From positions 106,255 through 170,254 of the forward strand of contig JASCOH010000009.1 of the NCBI GenBank assembly GCA_029959295.1: a stretch of DNA of 64,000 nucleotides. The letters run 5' to 3'. Numbering within the stretch: the first letter of the stretch is position 1; each line of letters opens with the position of its first letter. The notes under the pieces were generated by a model. It had not been told where the DNA came from, made no database searches, and worked only from the letters and a program-made list of their open reading frames with translations. This DNA is from Flavobacteriaceae bacterium PS02334 (GTDB lineage Bacteria; Bacteroidota; Bacteroidia; Flavobacteriales; Flavobacteriaceae). The position numbers and the translations under genes are program-made. Shown piece after piece: positions 1 to 9,980 of this stretch.

Positions 1-846
1 GATAAGCCGACCGAATACTATGTTCAAGGTGGCGGGGAAAATTTAGTGGCTTCAGGAGGAGATTTTGAGAATTTCACCAAACCACGTCCGGAGCTGTTGC
101 CCATAATGGAAAATCAGTTAAAAATGGTAATCGGAACATTAGTAAAAAACCGTTGGCCTTTTCGCCTGCATGCAACCTATAATGAAAGTATTGTCAGGTT
201 CTTAAATGTAATTGAAGAGGTAAATAAAGAAACACCTTTGAATGGCTTGGTTTGGTTTTTTGATCATGCCGAAACTGTTTCAGACGAAAGCCTTTCAAGG
301 ATAAAGATGCTTGGAGGAGGAATCGCTATTCAGCACCGCATGGCTTATCAGGCAGAAACATTCATTTCCCGATATGGAAAAAAGGCCGCTTTAAACGCTC
401 CTCCTATCCGCAAGATGATTGATTTAGGAATTCCTATTGGCGGCGGAACGGATGGCACGCGAGTTGCCAGTTACAATCCGTGGGTTGGCCTGTATTGGCT
501 GGTTACAGGCAAATCTATTGGCGGAACCGAATTTGCCGCTGCAGAAAACCAATTAGACAGAATAAAAGCCTTAAAAATTTATACTCAAGGAAGCGCCTCT
601 TTAATTCGTCAAGACAAAGACAGGGGAACAATTAAAGAAGGCTATCTCGCAGATCTTGTTGTTCTTTCTGAAGATTATTTGACTGTAGACGCAGAAAAGA
701 TTAAAGATATTTCTGCCGACTTAACCATCCTAGATGGAAAAGCAGTTTATGGAAAAGGTGAATTCTTAAAACTAGCGCCTGAAATCCCAAAAGCTTTGCC
801 TGAATGGAGTCCTGTGAATTATTATGGTGGATACCAAAAAAACTAA
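1..846 (+). CDS. Amidohydrolase family protein (3' part)
   Basis: This is the C-terminal part of an Amidohydro_3-type metal-dependent hydrolase; the reading frame is open to the window edge, so the start lies outside. Visible family marks are an HAT motif near residue 56, FDHAE near residue 88 (metal or substrate histidine), and the GGGTDG motif near residue 150, whose Asp is the usual catalytic base. The end has the GTIKEGYLADLVVL signature, where the chain returns to the small beta-sandwich domain. The substrate cannot be told from the sequence. A DoxX-type gene follows after 2 bases and is probably co-transcribed. An internal GTG at 46 is not a believable start, because it would cut the barrel. 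Confidence 0.85.
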   Translation, partial: DKPTEYYVQGGGENLVASGGDFENFTKPRPELLPIMENQLKMVIGTLVKNRWPFRLHATYNESIVRFLNVIEEVNKETPLNGLVWFFDHAETVSDESLSRIKMLGGGIAIQHRMAYQAETFISRYGKKAALNAPPIRKMIDLGIPIGGGTDGTRVASYNPWVGLYWLVTGKSIGGTEFAAAENQLDRIKALKIYTQGSASLIRQDKDRGTIKEGYLADLVVLSEDYLTVDAEKIKDISADLTILDGKAVYGKGEFLKLAPEIPKALPEWSPVNYYGGYQKN

Positions 847-848
847 CA

Positions 849-1265
849 ATGAAAAAAATTTTCTCATTTATGTGCAAGAACGGTAGTTTGAGCCATTTTG
901 CTTTGCTTTTCTTTAGAATAGCTGTTGCTCTGGAGTTATTGGTAGCCCATGGCTTAAAAAAAATTGGCATAGGCGTGGCAATTGCAGAAACCATACCTAA
1001 TCCGCTGGGATTGCCCGAATTCTTTAATCAGGCTTTCGCCATAGTGGCCAATTTGATTATGCCGCTGTTTATTGCAATGGGATTATTTACAAAAATAGCC
1101 GCACTGCCAATTTTAGCAATTACTTTAACCGGTTATTTCATTGTGCATTTCAATGATCCAATAGCAGTTAAGGACGTTCCTTTCATGTATAGTATTTGTT
1201 TTATGTTTATAACAATTGTAGGCCCTGGAAAATATTCTCTTGATTATTATTTCTTAAACAAATAA
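849..1265 (+). CDS. DoxX family membrane protein
   Basis: A 138-residue protein with about four hydrophobic segments, matching the size and pattern of DoxX/YphA-like membrane proteins. The N-terminal FRIAVALELLVAHGLKKIG stretch resembles the first DoxX helix, with a conserved Arg and the HG turn. The ATG at 849 is preferred over upstream in-frame starts that overlap the amidohydrolase. DoxX proteins are poorly defined inner-membrane proteins, sometimes linked to quinone or thiol redox chemistry. The tight coupling to the amidohydrolase suggests a joint role, but which one is not visible. Confidence 0.8.
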   Translation: MKKIFSFMCKNGSLSHFALLFFRIAVALELLVAHGLKKIGIGVAIAETIPNPLGLPEFFNQAFAIVANLIMPLFIAMGLFTKIAALPILAITLTGYFIVHFNDPIAVKDVPFMYSICFMFITIVGPGKYSLDYYFLNK

Positions 1266-1330
1266 ACCACAAATTGCTCTATTCCTGCTCCTGCTTTATA
1301 TTCTGAAAAACAGAAACTATTTTTCAATTT

Positions 1331-3283
1331 TTATTGATTTATACTGTTTACTCCAAGTTTTTTCATTTTAGAATATAAAGTAGAAGCCGGAATATTTAAA
1401 ATCTCGGCAGCACCGCCTTTTCCTGATATTTTTCCCTTACATTTTTTCAAAATATAAGTGATGTAATCGCGCTCATTTTCATGAATTGTCTGAATTAAAA
1501 ACTCTTGGCTTTTTTCTTCCAATGCATTTTTAGAAGAATCAGGCAATGGCACTTCTTTTATTATTGAATCTCCGCTAAGCAAAATGGCCCGCTGCACAAT
1601 ATGCTCTAACTCTCTTATATTTCCCGGCCAATCATATGCCATCATTTGCTGCAGTGCATAATCTGCGATTTGAGGTGTTTTTATGTCCGATAATTTGCTA
1701 AATGAGTTAATAAAATGAGATGCTAATGCAGGAATATCGTCTTTTCGTTCTCTGAGCGATGGAACCGTTATCGGGAAAACATGAAGTCTGTAATACAAAT
1801 CAAGCCTAAAGCGACCTGCAGCTATTTCTTCTTCTAGATTACGATTCGTCGCCGCAATAATTCGAACATTTATTTTAATAGCCTCGCCACCGCCTACTCT
1901 TTCTATTTCTTTTTCCTGAAGAACTCGCAACAGCTTTATCTGCATGAGCAGTGGCATTTCGCCAATTTCATCTAAAAAAATGGTACCGCCGTCAGCCGCT
2001 TCAAATTTCCCGATTCGTTTTTCAAGCGCTCCGGTAAAAGCTCCTTTTTCATGACCAAAAAAAAGTGATTCAGCTAAATTATCAGGAACAGCCCCGCAGT
2101 TTATTACAACTAATGGTTTGTTTTTTCTTGGTGATAATTGGTGAATACTCTGTGCAACCTTTTCTTTCCCCGTACCGCTTTCTCCCAAAATTAAAACAGA
2201 AGTTTCTGAGCGAGCTACTTTTTGAATGTGGTCAAAAACGGTAAGCATTTTTGTACTGCTGCCAATCATCGAGAAAAATGCGGCAGTTGCATCCTGAGCA
2301 ATTATCGGAACCTGCTTTTTGACTGTGCTATTGATTGCTTCGTTTTTTGCAGTATTCATTGTGGTAACAAATTTTGCTAATGTAGTTTCGAGCTTAGTCA
2401 AAAGCAATAAATGACCATTATTATAACCGTCTGGTTTTCTGCTATAAAAGAAAAAATTAAAAATGCCCTCGCCTTCTATTCTTACCGGAACTGCAATAAA
2501 TGATTTTAGCCCAAATGATTGCAAATTCATTCTTTCAATAGCTGAATTTTGAAATATTTCAGTAAAGGAATCACCGTCGTAAATTTTTGGAAATTTAATT
2601 TTGGGAGAGCTTTCTTTCAAGCTATGCAATTCTTGCTTGCTTTTTCCAGTTATTTTAGAAAATTTATCAATATCAATACGATCATAGCTATCAAAATTTT
2701 TCCTGAGCAACCCAATCGAATTATGGTCGTCTTTAAGAAATCCCACTCTTAAATAATCAAATGTGACATAAGTTTGTAATATTGCGGCCAGTTGCAGCAG
2801 TGCATTTTCCCATTTTAAAGGCGAATTACCAATTGCTTCAATGCTTTCCCGCAAGATATTTTCTTGCTGTGACTGAGATTCAATAGAATGCTTATGGCGA
2901 TAACACGCAATTTCTAAAGTGATCAATACATCTTTCGCCCTAAAAGGTTTAATTAAAAAACCATAAGGATGCGTTTTCTTTGCCTCTTCAAGAATAGATT
3001 TATTTGAATTGGCAGACAAATATATAAACCCGATATGATTTTTATTCAACTCTTTTGCAAGATCGATTCCTGTTTCTTTTCCTTTCAATCGGATATCTAA
3101 GAAAACTAAATCTGGCCTTTGTTTCTCTATACATTCTAAAGCCTGAGATACTGAACGGGCAACTCCTATCACTTCATAATTGGCCTTTTGAAGAATAAAT
3201 CTTAAATCATTTGCTTCAATAAATTGATCTTCTACAATGAGTATTTTCATTTTAGTAGTCGCATCATTTTTTTCATATTCCAT
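1331..3283 (-). CDS. Sigma-54-dependent response regulator (REC-GAF-like-AAA-HTH)
   Basis: An NtrC-like transcription activator of about 650 residues. An N-terminal receiver domain starts at MKILIVEDQ, with the phospho-accepting Asp in [11 protein letters not shown] middle region of about 180 residues looks GAF-like. The AAA+ domain has Walker A (GESGTGKE, near residue 365), the sigma-54-contacting GAFTGA loop and Walker B ([10 protein letters not shown]). A C-terminal Fis-type helix-turn-helix ends in [17 protein letters not shown]. The ATG at 3283 is the longest ATG start; ATG 3250 at the receiver is also plausible. It is divergent from a histidine kinase 100-130 bases away and is probably its partner. 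Its target promoters need RpoN. Confidence 0.9.
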   Translation of the reverse strand: MEYEKNDATTKMKILIVEDQFIEANDLRFILQKANYEVIGVARSVSQALECIEKQRPDLVFLDIRLKGKETGIDLAKELNKNHIGFIYLSANSNKSILEEAKKTHPYGFLIKPFRAKDVLITLEIACYRHKHSIESQSQQENILRESIEAIGNSPLKWENALLQLAAILQTYVTFDYLRVGFLKDDHNSIGLLRKNFDSYDRIDIDKFSKITGKSKQELHSLKESSPKIKFPKIYDGDSFTEIFQNSAIERMNLQSFGLKSFIAVPVRIEGEGIFNFFFYSRKPDGYNNGHLLLLTKLETTLAKFVTTMNTAKNEAINSTVKKQVPIIAQDATAAFFSMIGSSTKMLTVFDHIQKVARSETSVLILGESGTGKEKVAQSIHQLSPRKNKPLVVINCGAVPDNLAESLFFGHEKGAFTGALEKRIGKFEAADGGTIFLDEIGEMPLLMQIKLLRVLQEKEIERVGGGEAIKINVRIIAATNRNLEEEIAAGRFRLDLYYRLHVFPITVPSLRERKDDIPALASHFINSFSKLSDIKTPQIADYALQQMMAYDWPGNIRELEHIVQRAILLSGDSIIKEVPLPDSSKNALEEKSQEFLIQTIHENERDYITYILKKCKGKISGKGGAAEILNIPASTLYSKMKKLGVNSINQ

Positions 3284-3411
3284 AATATCTTTTTTATAAA
3301 GAAACAAAAGCGCTTTTCATAAATAAAATTAACAAAAAATTAATTAATTTGTTTCTTAATTAAGATAAAAAATATTTATCTAATTTTATGATTATAATCA
3401 AAACCATAAAT

Positions 3412-5844
3412 ATGAAGGCATTATATTTTTTTAGTTTTCTTATGGCAATATCATTCCAAAACTATGGCCAGACCAAATTAACTAAAGAGCACTATGATAT
3501 AAAAAAAAACAGGTTATTGATTAAAGCAGCCGGAATGTATTTGTCTTCTGTGAGCCAAAGAACTGTTGATATTGACAGCGCTATGGTTTTGGCCTGTACT
3601 GCCAATAGACTTCCTATTTCATTTTCATTTGATGAAGGTTATAACGACGGAAACTATGTGCGCGGCAATGAAATGGTAAATCAAAATAATATAAATGGTG
3701 CGTTGAAAATTCTCCCAAAAACAGAAAAAGCAGAACGAATAAAGTTGCTGCTGCAACTGGCAAGCCATTATCTTTTTAAACCAGGAGAAAAAAAGGAAGA
3801 TCTTGAAAAGTCACTGACTTATATTCGACAAGCTATTGAGCAAAGCAACTTGCTCGGTATTTTAAAATGGAGACATCAAAGCAGCATACTACTGGGAAAA
3901 TATTATGTACAGGCAAATAATCTAATTGAAAGTAAAAAGATATTTTCTAAAGTAGTTAGTGAAAGTAGAAAATTAAACAAGCCAAAATCTCTAGCAGAGG
4001 CTCTCAATAATAAGGGATCTTATCTTCCATTAGATGATCCCGATAAGGAAAAAGCATTAACCGAGGCAATGCTGCTTTATAAATCTTTAAACGAAAAAGA
4101 ATTAGAAATTGAAATGCGGATGAAGATTCTGACTATTCATTTTTGGGCTGGCAATATTGATCTGGCTGAGAAGGAATTTTTAGAGGTCTATGAAATTCAG
4201 AAAAAAATAGGTTTTAAGCATACGCATTACACTACTGCGCCTCTAATTTTTATTTACACAATAAAAAACAATAAGAATAAGGCACTTTTTTATGCCATCG
4301 AGAGTGTAAAAACAATGGAAGCGACCAATGACATTGTTTGTGCTGATAATTTTTATTTGCATTTAGGAAGCGTATACAGTACTATGGGGCATACTGAAGA
4401 AGCTATCAATTTGTATAAAAAAAGTTTTGATAAGCGTACAAAAAGCATCAACAGCGGCAGCTGGCACAAGAGCTTGTATTTAATTATTGAAGCGCTTTGT
4501 CAGGAGAAAAAATATAAGGAGGCCCTTGAATATATCAAAATGACGGACACTTATCCTCCTAAAAATAAGGTAGATGTTTTTTATCTGGCACTTTCCAAGG
4601 CGTCTACTTATGAAGAAATGGGAAATACTTCAGAAGCAGAAAAGTTTTATATTGAAATGGACAAACATGCCCAGCAAATAATATCGCCACAAACAGCTAT
4701 TGCTGTACTTTTTGGCTATTCTAAAATGTCTTTATTCTATGCCAAAAAAGGGGATGCGGTTCAAGCCAAAATTTATGCTGAAAAAGTTTTTGATTTAGGA
4801 AAAAAAACGAATCATAGTTTAAAATTACAGGATTTGGAACTGGCATTGTTTAAAATAGATTCTATTAATGGAAAATACCATTCTTCGATAAACCATTTTC
4901 AAAATTTTACAAAAATCAAAGACTCCCTTTATGATATTTTTAAAAACAGAAAAATTGAAGAACTTAAAATTCAATATGAAACTTTAAAAAAAGAAGAAGA
5001 TATTCAAAACTTAGAAGTAAAAAGCAAATTACAGCAGAGCAAATTAGATAAGTCAAACCTTCTGATCAATTTTTCTATTGGAATAATTCTACTGCTTTTC
5101 GTCATCATCGGACTATTTTATAATCATTATCAATTAAAGCAAAAAAACAATAAAAAATTAGAGCTAAAAGAAAAAGAAATCAGCCTTAAAAATATAAACC
5201 TGCAAAATTTAGTCATCGAAAAAGAATGGCTTATAAAAGAAATTCACCATCGGGTAAAAAACAATTTGCAAACGGTAATGAGTTTGCTAAACTCACAAAC
5301 TGAATTTATAGAAGATGATCTTGCGCTGTCTACCATTAAAAGCAGCCAGCATAGAATTCATGCGATGTCATTAATTCATCAAAAGCTTTATATGTCAGAG
5401 AATATCGCTTCTATAAACATGCCGCTATATATAAATGAATTGGTAGAATATTTAAAAGATGCTTTCAATTTAAGTCAGCGCATTCGCTTTATAATTGAAA
5501 TTGAAGAATTAGAAATGGAGGTAACGCAGGCTATCCCGTTAGGATTGATCATAAATGAAGCCGTTACCAATGCTATAAAATACGCATTCCCAGATAATAA
5601 AAAGGGAATAATCTCCATATCATTAGCTTCAACCAATACTAATGAATACTTGCTAAAAATTCAGGACGACGGAATAGGATTTAATATCAACAGCGATAAA
5701 GCCAATAATTCATTTGGAATGAGCCTGATAAGAGGCTTAAGTGAAGATTTAGACGCCACTTTTTCTATTGAAAGCAATAAAGGCACTTTGCTAAAATTAT
5801 CTTTCGAAAAAAACAGCCTAGATGCACAGCAACCAATTTTATGA
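3412..5844 (+). CDS. TPR sensor histidine kinase (HisKA_2 type)
   Basis: A signal peptide ending near NYGQ leads into a long periplasmic alpha-helical region with TPR-like repeats (for example IYTIKNNKNKALFYAIESVK). A single membrane helix follows near residue 560 (LLINFSIGIILLLFVIIGLF), then a coiled coil. The kinase core has the H-box EIHHRVKNNLQTVMSLL, typical of HisKA_2 kinases, and an HATPase_c domain with NEAVTNAIKYAF and DDGIGF boxes. The family phosphorylates a partner receiver; the divergent sigma-54 regulator is the obvious candidate. ATG 3412 is preferred because it places the signal peptide at the N-terminus; ATG 3388 adds eight residues. Confidence 0.9.
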   Translation: MKALYFFSFLMAISFQNYGQTKLTKEHYDIKKNRLLIKAAGMYLSSVSQRTVDIDSAMVLACTANRLPISFSFDEGYNDGNYVRGNEMVNQNNINGALKILPKTEKAERIKLLLQLASHYLFKPGEKKEDLEKSLTYIRQAIEQSNLLGILKWRHQSSILLGKYYVQANNLIESKKIFSKVVSESRKLNKPKSLAEALNNKGSYLPLDDPDKEKALTEAMLLYKSLNEKELEIEMRMKILTIHFWAGNIDLAEKEFLEVYEIQKKIGFKHTHYTTAPLIFIYTIKNNKNKALFYAIESVKTMEATNDIVCADNFYLHLGSVYSTMGHTEEAINLYKKSFDKRTKSINSGSWHKSLYLIIEALCQEKKYKEALEYIKMTDTYPPKNKVDVFYLALSKASTYEEMGNTSEAEKFYIEMDKHAQQIISPQTAIAVLFGYSKMSLFYAKKGDAVQAKIYAEKVFDLGKKTNHSLKLQDLELALFKIDSINGKYHSSINHFQNFTKIKDSLYDIFKNRKIEELKIQYETLKKEEDIQNLEVKSKLQQSKLDKSNLLINFSIGIILLLFVIIGLFYNHYQLKQKNNKKLELKEKEISLKNINLQNLVIEKEWLIKEIHHRVKNNLQTVMSLLNSQTEFIEDDLALSTIKSSQHRIHAMSLIHQKLYMSENIASINMPLYINELVEYLKDAFNLSQRIRFIIEIEELEMEVTQAIPLGLIINEAVTNAIKYAFPDNKKGIISISLASTNTNEYLLKIQDDGIGFNINSDKANNSFGMSLIRGLSEDLDATFSIESNKGTLLKLSFEKNSLDAQQPIL

Positions 5845-5882
5845 TGAACTTTAACGGATTACTGAGTCACATTTATCAATCG

Positions 5883-6389
5883 CTAATAATACTTATGTGC
5901 TTCCATCTCAATTTCAATTAATTGTCCGGGCAGTGCCAATCTTTTTACTTCTGACCAAGTTCCTGTCGGAAACTGTATCTTGTAAATAGAACTGCGATAG
6001 CCGGAAACTTTCTGAAAGCCAGCCATATTGGTTGTATAAATATTTTCAACTGTAACGTCTTCAAATGTGTAACCATAATGTTTTAAAATTTTATCCAGAT
6101 CACTGTAGCAATTTTTCATCTGGACATCCATATCACCTTCACCCAAAAGTTTTCCGTCATTATCCATGCTGACAGCGCCTGAAATTTTCAGATCATTTCC
6201 TATTTTTACCGAATGCGTATAGCCGAATTGCTTTTCAATTTTTGGTCTCAGGTTAAAAAATTCGTGTTTTTCACTGACTTCCTTTTTTGTTTCCGGAGTT
6301 GTTTCTTTATTGCAGCTTATCAAAAAAAAGGATAAAATGGTAAGGATAAAAAGCTTTACTGCCTGATTAAATTCAATTATATTTTTCAT
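5883..6389 (-). CDS. RidA/YjgF-fold lipoprotein
   Basis: The N-terminus is a lipoprotein signal with lipobox LISC, then a linker and a Rid-fold domain of about 120 residues (SGAVSMDNDGKLLGEGDM; PGQLIEIEMEAH at the end). True RidA enzymes deaminate reactive enamines and imines and carry an essential Arg in a PxR motif before the EVARLP strand. Here the matching stretch reads PTGTWSEVKRL, so that Arg appears to be Gly. The protein is therefore probably not a classical RidA deaminase. Export to the envelope is also unusual for this normally cytosolic fold. Its role is unknown. Confidence 0.8.
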   Translation of the reverse strand: MKNIIEFNQAVKLFILTILSFFLISCNKETTPETKKEVSEKHEFFNLRPKIEKQFGYTHSVKIGNDLKISGAVSMDNDGKLLGEGDMDVQMKNCYSDLDKILKHYGYTFEDVTVENIYTTNMAGFQKVSGYRSSIYKIQFPTGTWSEVKRLALPGQLIEIEMEAHKYY

Positions 6390-6447
6390 ATTATCTCATT
6401 TTAATTATTGTCTACATTTTTGCACTTGATTTATAAATAACATAGCA

Positions 6448-6642
6448 TTATTTTTTTGAAAGAAGCGCTTCTAAATCTTTAATTTGCAGCTCAAGAGCTG
6501 CTATGTGTGTTTTTTGAAAATCAAAAACTTCTGTAATTTCTGCAACAGTATACCGCGGCGTTATATGCTGCGGACAATTCCAGTCATAGGCCTTAATTTT
6601 AAAAACCATCATCTGAAGGCTAATTCTTGATAGTTCATGGCA
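6448..6642 (-). pseudogene. C-terminal remnant of a pyridoxamine-phosphate-oxidase-like protein
   Basis: Read on the minus strand, this stretch encodes about 64 residues that include YDWNCPQHITPRYT followed by a short amphipathic tail ending in LLSKK and TAA. The DWNCPQHIxPR block is, as I remember it, characteristic of the C-terminus of pyridoxamine 5'-phosphate oxidase-like flavoproteins. The rest of that domain is missing: a TAA in frame lies just upstream in an A/T run. An ATG pair near 6610 could start a 54-residue peptide, but the simplest reading is a gene end left by deletion. Confidence 0.55.
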
Positions 6643-6683
6643 TTTTTTTTATATTTTTTTTATAAATACCTAAAATCTCTATT

Positions 6684-7442
6684 TTATACTAAAAAATAAA
6701 GTGTGACGGTTGCTCCAATAACCACTGCATTTTTTTTAATTGCTATGATATTAATTTTTTCTTTCAATCCATTTCCTAAATAGCCACCCAAAATAGAGCC
6801 CGCTATCATGACAAGTGCAAAAGGCCAGAAAATCAACCCAGAACAAATAAAAATAAGGATTGCAATTGCGTTATTGGCCCCAACTAAAACCAGTGCTAAT
6901 CTTTCTAGAGTGTCGTTATTTTTGATTCCGTAAAATCGGTATAGGATAAAAATAATCATTCCCATGCCTGCTCCAAAATATCCGCCATAAATTCCCAATA
7001 AAAAAAGCGGCATTAGTTTTATGTGCGAATAATTAAATTCTTTTCTAACCGCAGCACCCGAATCAAAATAAGTCAGGATCCTATTATAAAATGTAAAAAG
7101 AATCCATGAGCAAAGCAACAAGTAAGGCGCAATAGTTTCAAACACTTTATGTGAAAATGCAATAAGCAGAACGGCTCCAGTGACTCCTCCAGCCGTGCAG
7201 GCCGCAACCATATAATTGAAATGGCTTTGGCAAATTTCTGCCGTTTTCTTTACTGGCTTAGATGAAATAAGAAAGCCAGACCACAGAATTATTGTAGTAG
7301 TTGCAGTGCCTGTAACCGGCTGGATGCCCCTGAAAATTAAACTTGGAAAAACGATAAACCAGCCACCGCCAATCGCTACGTTTACAGCTCCTCCGAGAAC
7401 AGCCATTACAAACAAAAAGAAAAGTTCTAAAGAGGTGCTCAT
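6684..7442 (-). CDS. TSUP family permease (TauE/SafE-like)
   Basis: A 252-residue integral membrane protein with about eight hydrophobic segments in two related halves, each with Gly-rich motifs (GGAVNVAIGGGW near the start; GIYGGYFGAGMGM in the middle). This is the pattern of the TSUP family, which moves sulfite, sulfonates or other organic anions across the inner membrane. The substrate is not predictable. It follows an NTF2-like gene by 2 bases and is likely the last gene of a three-gene transcript. Confidence 0.85.
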   Translation of the reverse strand: MSTSLELFFLFVMAVLGGAVNVAIGGGWFIVFPSLIFRGIQPVTGTATTTIILWSGFLISSKPVKKTAEICQSHFNYMVAACTAGGVTGAVLLIAFSHKVFETIAPYLLLCSWILFTFYNRILTYFDSGAAVRKEFNYSHIKLMPLFLLGIYGGYFGAGMGMIIFILYRFYGIKNNDTLERLALVLVGANNAIAILIFICSGLIFWPFALVMIAGSILGGYLGNGLKEKINIIAIKKNAVVIGATVTLYFLV

Positions 7443-7444
7443 AA

Positions 7445-7858
7445 TTATTTGAATTCCCTGTCTTTTTCCTCGATTTCCAAATCGTTTATACTGGCAAATC
7501 GCCTCGCCATTAAACCATTTTCATCAAATTCCCAGTTTTCATTGCCGTAAGCTCTAAACCACTTTCCTTGTGCATTTTGATATTCATACACAAAACGGAC
7601 AGCAATTCTGTTGTCAGTGTGCGCCCAGTATTCTTTCTTAAGCTTGTAATTTAGCTCTCTTTGCCATTTGCCGGTCAGAAAGGCGATTATCTGCTCGCGT
7701 CCGTTAATGAATTCTGAACGGTTGCGCCATTCGCTATTTAAAGTATAGGCTTTAGAAACACGTTCTGGATCTTTGCTGTTCCAGGCATCTTCTGCCAATT
7801 GGATTTTTTCAAGCGCCGTTTCTAAAGTAAACGGAGGTAATGGATATTTTTTTTCCAT
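7445..7858 (-). CDS. DUF1348 NTF2-like protein
   Basis: A 137-residue protein of the DUF1348 branch of the NTF2-like (SnoaL) fold, recognised by [18 protein letters not shown] near residue 22, the WRNRSEF block, and [20 protein letters not shown]. These small cone-shaped proteins bind hydrophobic ligands or act as isomerases or hydratases; this branch has no settled function. It sits between an alpha/beta hydrolase and a TSUP permease on the same strand with short gaps, so a shared pathway for a small organic compound is likely. Confidence 0.85.
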   Translation of the reverse strand: MEKKYPLPPFTLETALEKIQLAEDAWNSKDPERVSKAYTLNSEWRNRSEFINGREQIIAFLTGKWQRELNYKLKKEYWAHTDNRIAVRFVYEYQNAQGKWFRAYGNENWEFDENGLMARRFASINDLEIEEKDREFK

Positions 7859-7888
7859 CTTATCTGTCTTTAATTCAAAAGTGGTAAT

Positions 7889-8755
7889 TTACTTGGCTAC
7901 CTTTCTGTCTAAGAAATCTTCAATTAGCTTGCCTATTTCGACTCCAAAACTTTCCAGAGCAAAATGTCCGGTATCAAAAAGATGAAATTCTAAGTTTTTC
8001 AAATCTTTTTTAAAGGCTTCTGCGCCTACGCCAGGAAAAATGTAATCGTTTTTTCCGTAAACGATAAGTGTTTCTGGCTGGTATTTTCTAAAATATTCCT
8101 GAAATTGCGGATATAGTTTTACATTGGTTTGATAGTCATAAAACATTGCCAACTGAATTGCTCCATTTTCTGGTCGCTCTAAATGCCTTAGGTCAAGTTC
8201 CCAATTGTCAGGAGAAATTAAAGCGGCATCAGGAACAGCATGCGTATATTGCCATTTTAGGCCGTCAGGACTGTGGAAGCCTCTTAAAGTATTCTCGGCT
8301 TCTTTGTTATTAACATCATTCCAATACACTTTAATTGGATCCCAAAAAGTTTCTAAACCTTCTTCATAAGCGCATCCGTTCTGGATAATTAAACTGTCTA
8401 CTTTTTCGGGATTGGCAATAGCAATTCTAAAACCGATTGGCGCTCCATAATCCATTAAATACAGGCTGTATTTTTGAATGTCTAATTCCTTCAAAAGCGA
8501 AGTCATCAAAGCGGCCATATTTTCAAAGGTATATTTAAAATCAGCCATTGGCGGTTGCTCACTTCTTCCGTAGCCGGGATAATCTGGAGCAATCAAATGA
8601 TATTTATCTGATAAATCGGTTATCAAATTTCGAAACATGTGAGAGGATGTCGGATAACCGTGTAATAATAACAAAGTCGGATTTTTTTTGTTTCCTGACT
8701 CTCTGTAAAAAATTTCAACTCCGTTGATTTTCTTAGTGTGGTAAGTTGTTTTCAT
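7889..8755 (-). CDS. Alpha/beta hydrolase (epoxide hydrolase / haloalkane dehalogenase type)
   Basis: A 288-residue alpha/beta hydrolase with no signal peptide. The oxyanion motif HGYPTSS lies near residue 33. The nucleophile elbow reads LMDYGAPIG, with Asp instead of the Ser of esterases, as in epoxide hydrolases and haloalkane dehalogenases. The catalytic His is in DTGHFALE near the C-terminus, and an acidic residue in YGKNDYIFP is the likely third member or support. The Asp nucleophile argues against an esterase or lipase. It is the first gene of the 8755-6684 transcript, with an AraC regulator just upstream. Confidence 0.88.
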   Translation of the reverse strand: MKTTYHTKKINGVEIFYRESGNKKNPTLLLLHGYPTSSHMFRNLITDLSDKYHLIAPDYPGYGRSEQPPMADFKYTFENMAALMTSLLKELDIQKYSLYLMDYGAPIGFRIAIANPEKVDSLIIQNGCAYEEGLETFWDPIKVYWNDVNNKEAENTLRGFHSPDGLKWQYTHAVPDAALISPDNWELDLRHLERPENGAIQLAMFYDYQTNVKLYPQFQEYFRKYQPETLIVYGKNDYIFPGVGAEAFKKDLKNLEFHLFDTGHFALESFGVEIGKLIEDFLDRKVAK

Positions 8756-8904
8756 TGGTTTACTATTTTAGGATTTGTGTAAAAACTACATTACAAAGAT
8801 GCAGTACTTGAAAGACAATAGGTTAGACAAATTTTCCCGATGAGTTAACAATCTTTCCTTTGAAGAAATTTTGTTTAGAGCATTCAAAAAATTTAAAGCC
8901 AATT

Positions 8905-9735
8905 TTAGCAGTCTCTGCCTCTTTCTCTGTACTGAATTGGAGATAGTCCTTCTTTATTTTTAAAAAATCTGCTGAAAGTTTGAATGTCTTCATAACCTAA
9001 GTCGTAGGCAATTTCTTTTATAGACTTTGTTGTGTGGTAAATCTGCTTGCGTGCATGTACCATAATTCTTTCGTGAATGATATCAATAGGTGTTCGGTCA
9101 GATAAAGAAGAAAATAAATTAGATAGTGTTTTCGGCGACTTATTCAACTTGGAGGCATAAAAGGCTACATCGTGATGTTTTGCAAAGTAGTTCTCAACCA
9201 GAAATCTGAATTCCCTTAAAATATCTGTTTCTCTATTTGCAGCTGTGCCATTCTTTTCTTTTTTTAATTTTCTGGCGCAAAGTATGATTATACGTTTTAA
9301 AATAGATTGCAGCATATCATATTGCAGATTATCCTTAGACTGCATTTCTATGCAAAAAATATCCCAAGAGTTTTCAAAAGTATGAAGCTCATTTTCTTCA
9401 ATAGACACTATCGGTACACTGGTAACATTAAAAAATAATGCGGCTTTTAGGCTGTTTTCAACTTTGTCACCAATATGATTGATAAAAGGGAGATTAAACT
9501 TTATTAATCTGGCCGCTTCAAAACCCACATTTTCAATCCTATGATGATTCGTGAGAATGATAATGTCATTCTTCAATAACTCATAAACTCTTTGATTGAC
9601 GACAATATTCATAGTGCATCCTCTATTCCAGACAAAGGTTATGTCTGTGGACGCTATGTCAAAAGGACTGACATTAGTGGTCTTGCTAATCTCTGCAACT
9701 TTTAATAATTCAATAGTATTGTTTTCATAGACCAT
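8905..9735 (-). CDS. AraC family transcriptional regulator
   Basis: A 276-residue regulator. The N-terminal 170 residues look like a cupin-type ligand domain, and the C-terminal 100 residues hold the double helix-turn-helix of AraC proteins. The second motif, IKEIAYDLGYEDIQTFSRFFKNKEGLSPIQYR, is typical. It lies 150 bases upstream of the hydrolase/NTF2/permease transcript on the same strand, so it probably controls that unit. No inducer can be read from the sequence. Confidence 0.9.
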   Translation of the reverse strand: MVYENNTIELLKVAEISKTTNVSPFDIASTDITFVWNRGCTMNIVVNQRVYELLKNDIIILTNHHRIENVGFEAARLIKFNLPFINHIGDKVENSLKAALFFNVTSVPIVSIEENELHTFENSWDIFCIEMQSKDNLQYDMLQSILKRIIILCARKLKKEKNGTAANRETDILREFRFLVENYFAKHHDVAFYASKLNKSPKTLSNLFSSLSDRTPIDIIHERIMVHARKQIYHTTKSIKEIAYDLGYEDIQTFSRFFKNKEGLSPIQYRERGRDC

Positions 9736-9980
9736 GATGAAGTGCTTTAAGGTGTTTTACAAGTGACATCGCATGGGTGAAAATAGCAGTTAAAATTAAA
9801 AGCAATTTACCTTCAACCTACAATCACTAGATGTAGCCAAAACACATACCAAAAAAAATAAATGATGATTATCAACACATTGGATAAAAATATAGCTGTT
9901 CAAGTCTCGAAATAAGAGAAATGAAAAGAAAGCTGTCGAAATATCGAGACTTATTAACTGAGAAAGCAAATAGAGAACAC

